Shown here in pieces: positions 4,831 through 6,215 of a stretch of 6,215 nt of DNA (position 1 is its first letter; each line of letters begins with the position of its first letter). The stretch covers positions 1-6,215 of the forward strand of contig USSI01000089.1 in assembly GCA_900557315.1 (NCBI GenBank), read 5' to 3'. The notes under the pieces are model-generated. The model searched no databases, had not been told where the DNA came from, and worked only from the letters and a program-made list of their open reading frames with translations. A program made the translations under genes and the position numbers. This DNA is from an uncultured Butyricicoccus sp. (GTDB taxonomy: Bacteria > Bacillota > Clostridia > Oscillospirales > Butyricicoccaceae).

Positions 4831-5087
4831 TACAGGTTCGCTTGGAAGAAGGCCTGCATCGCCCCGGCTGCGGCATCCTCGTCCGCGCCTTCGATACTAA
4901 CGCTGAGTGTATCGCCGCACTTGACACCAAGCCCCATCACGCTCATCATACGGGTCGCATCCGCGGACTTTTCGCCCTTCTGCAGCATGATCTTGCTCGA
5001 AAACTGCTTGGCTTCCTTAACCAGCATTCCGGCCGGGCGGGCATGGATGCCGACCGGGTCGGTAATGACATACGCAAACTGCTTCAT
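4830..5087 (-). CDS. HPr-family phosphocarrier protein with Arg at position 46
   Basis: HPr passes phosphate from enzyme I to the sugar-specific EIIA of the PTS. The 85-residue protein has the active-site segment GIHARPAG with His15 and Arg17 at the canonical positions, and MMSVMGLGVKCGD followed by SIEGADEDAAAGAMQAF matches the rest of the fold. A gap-free alignment to Bacillus HPr puts Arg at position 46, where HPr kinase phosphorylates Ser in carbon-catabolite control. It could therefore carry phosphate through His15 but should not be switched by HprK at that site. The ATG is 14 nt after the glucosidase stop, with AGGAGG overlapping that TAA, so the two are translationally close in one operon. 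This suggests an HPr devoted to, or co-expressed with, beta-glucoside uptake. Whether the genome has another HPr with Ser46 is unknown. Confidence 0.93.
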   Translation of the reverse strand: MKQFAYVITDPVGIHARPAGMLVKEAKQFSSKIMLQKGEKSADATRMMSVMGLGVKCGDTLSVSIEGADEDAAAGAMQAFFQANL

Positions 5088-5101
5088 ATTGCCATTCCTC
5101 C

Positions 5102-6215
<1,114 letters not shown>

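Overview
Most of the window (about positions 440-5330) looks like a Gram-positive, fairly GC-rich gut Clostridia chromosome of the Oscillospiraceae/Ruminococcaceae type. The basis is the gene content: a clostridial-type peptide deformylase, an EFR1-type flavodoxin/ferredoxin protein, an Imm-5-like protein, a DUF1905 protein, a stand-alone Nif3-insert protein, a PTS HPr beside a 6-phospho-beta-glucosidase, AGGAGG ribosome binding sites and sigma-A-like promoters. The two ends are joined to this core through junctions that look chimeric, so the window should not be read as one continuous natural locus without checking.

Left end (1-450, minus strand): a ZTP (pfl) riboswitch with its own promoter and an overlapping intrinsic terminator, controlling a gene that lies off the left edge. 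Upstream of it is the C-terminal half of a T7-lysozyme-like N-acetylmuramoyl-L-alanine amidase. At about 439-453 this fragment runs abruptly, out of frame, into an EFR1-family gene that loses its second [4Fe-4S] motif there.

Core (450-5100): def and the EFR1 gene form a minus-strand operon. Divergent from it, a DUF1905 gene and a frameshifted Imm-5-like putative immunity gene run on the plus strand and end at a bidirectional terminator. The minus-strand pair of a Nif3/YqfO-insert protein and a bcp peroxiredoxin converges on that terminator. A MutT-like Nudix gene is divergent from this pair, with clear back-to-back promoters. It converges on an HAD phosphatase across a terminator hairpin whose loop contains the Nudix stop codon. 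The HAD gene lies downstream of an HPr gene, which follows the 3' end of a 6-phospho-beta-glucosidase. This arrangement suggests a beta-glucoside PTS operon whose 5' part is missing.

Right end (about 5320-6215): the reading frame of the glucosidase C-terminus passes without a stop into the middle of an enterobacterial NarZ/NarG nitrate reductase alpha subunit. The result is a 370-codon hybrid ORF open at the window edge. The switch falls on a short stretch that both families can encode (His-Ile-Glu), as expected of an assembly or amplification chimera.

I found no complete undescribed system. The items most worth following up are the ZTP riboswitch, the two junctions, the HPr with Arg in place of the regulatory Ser46, and the broken immunity-like gene.
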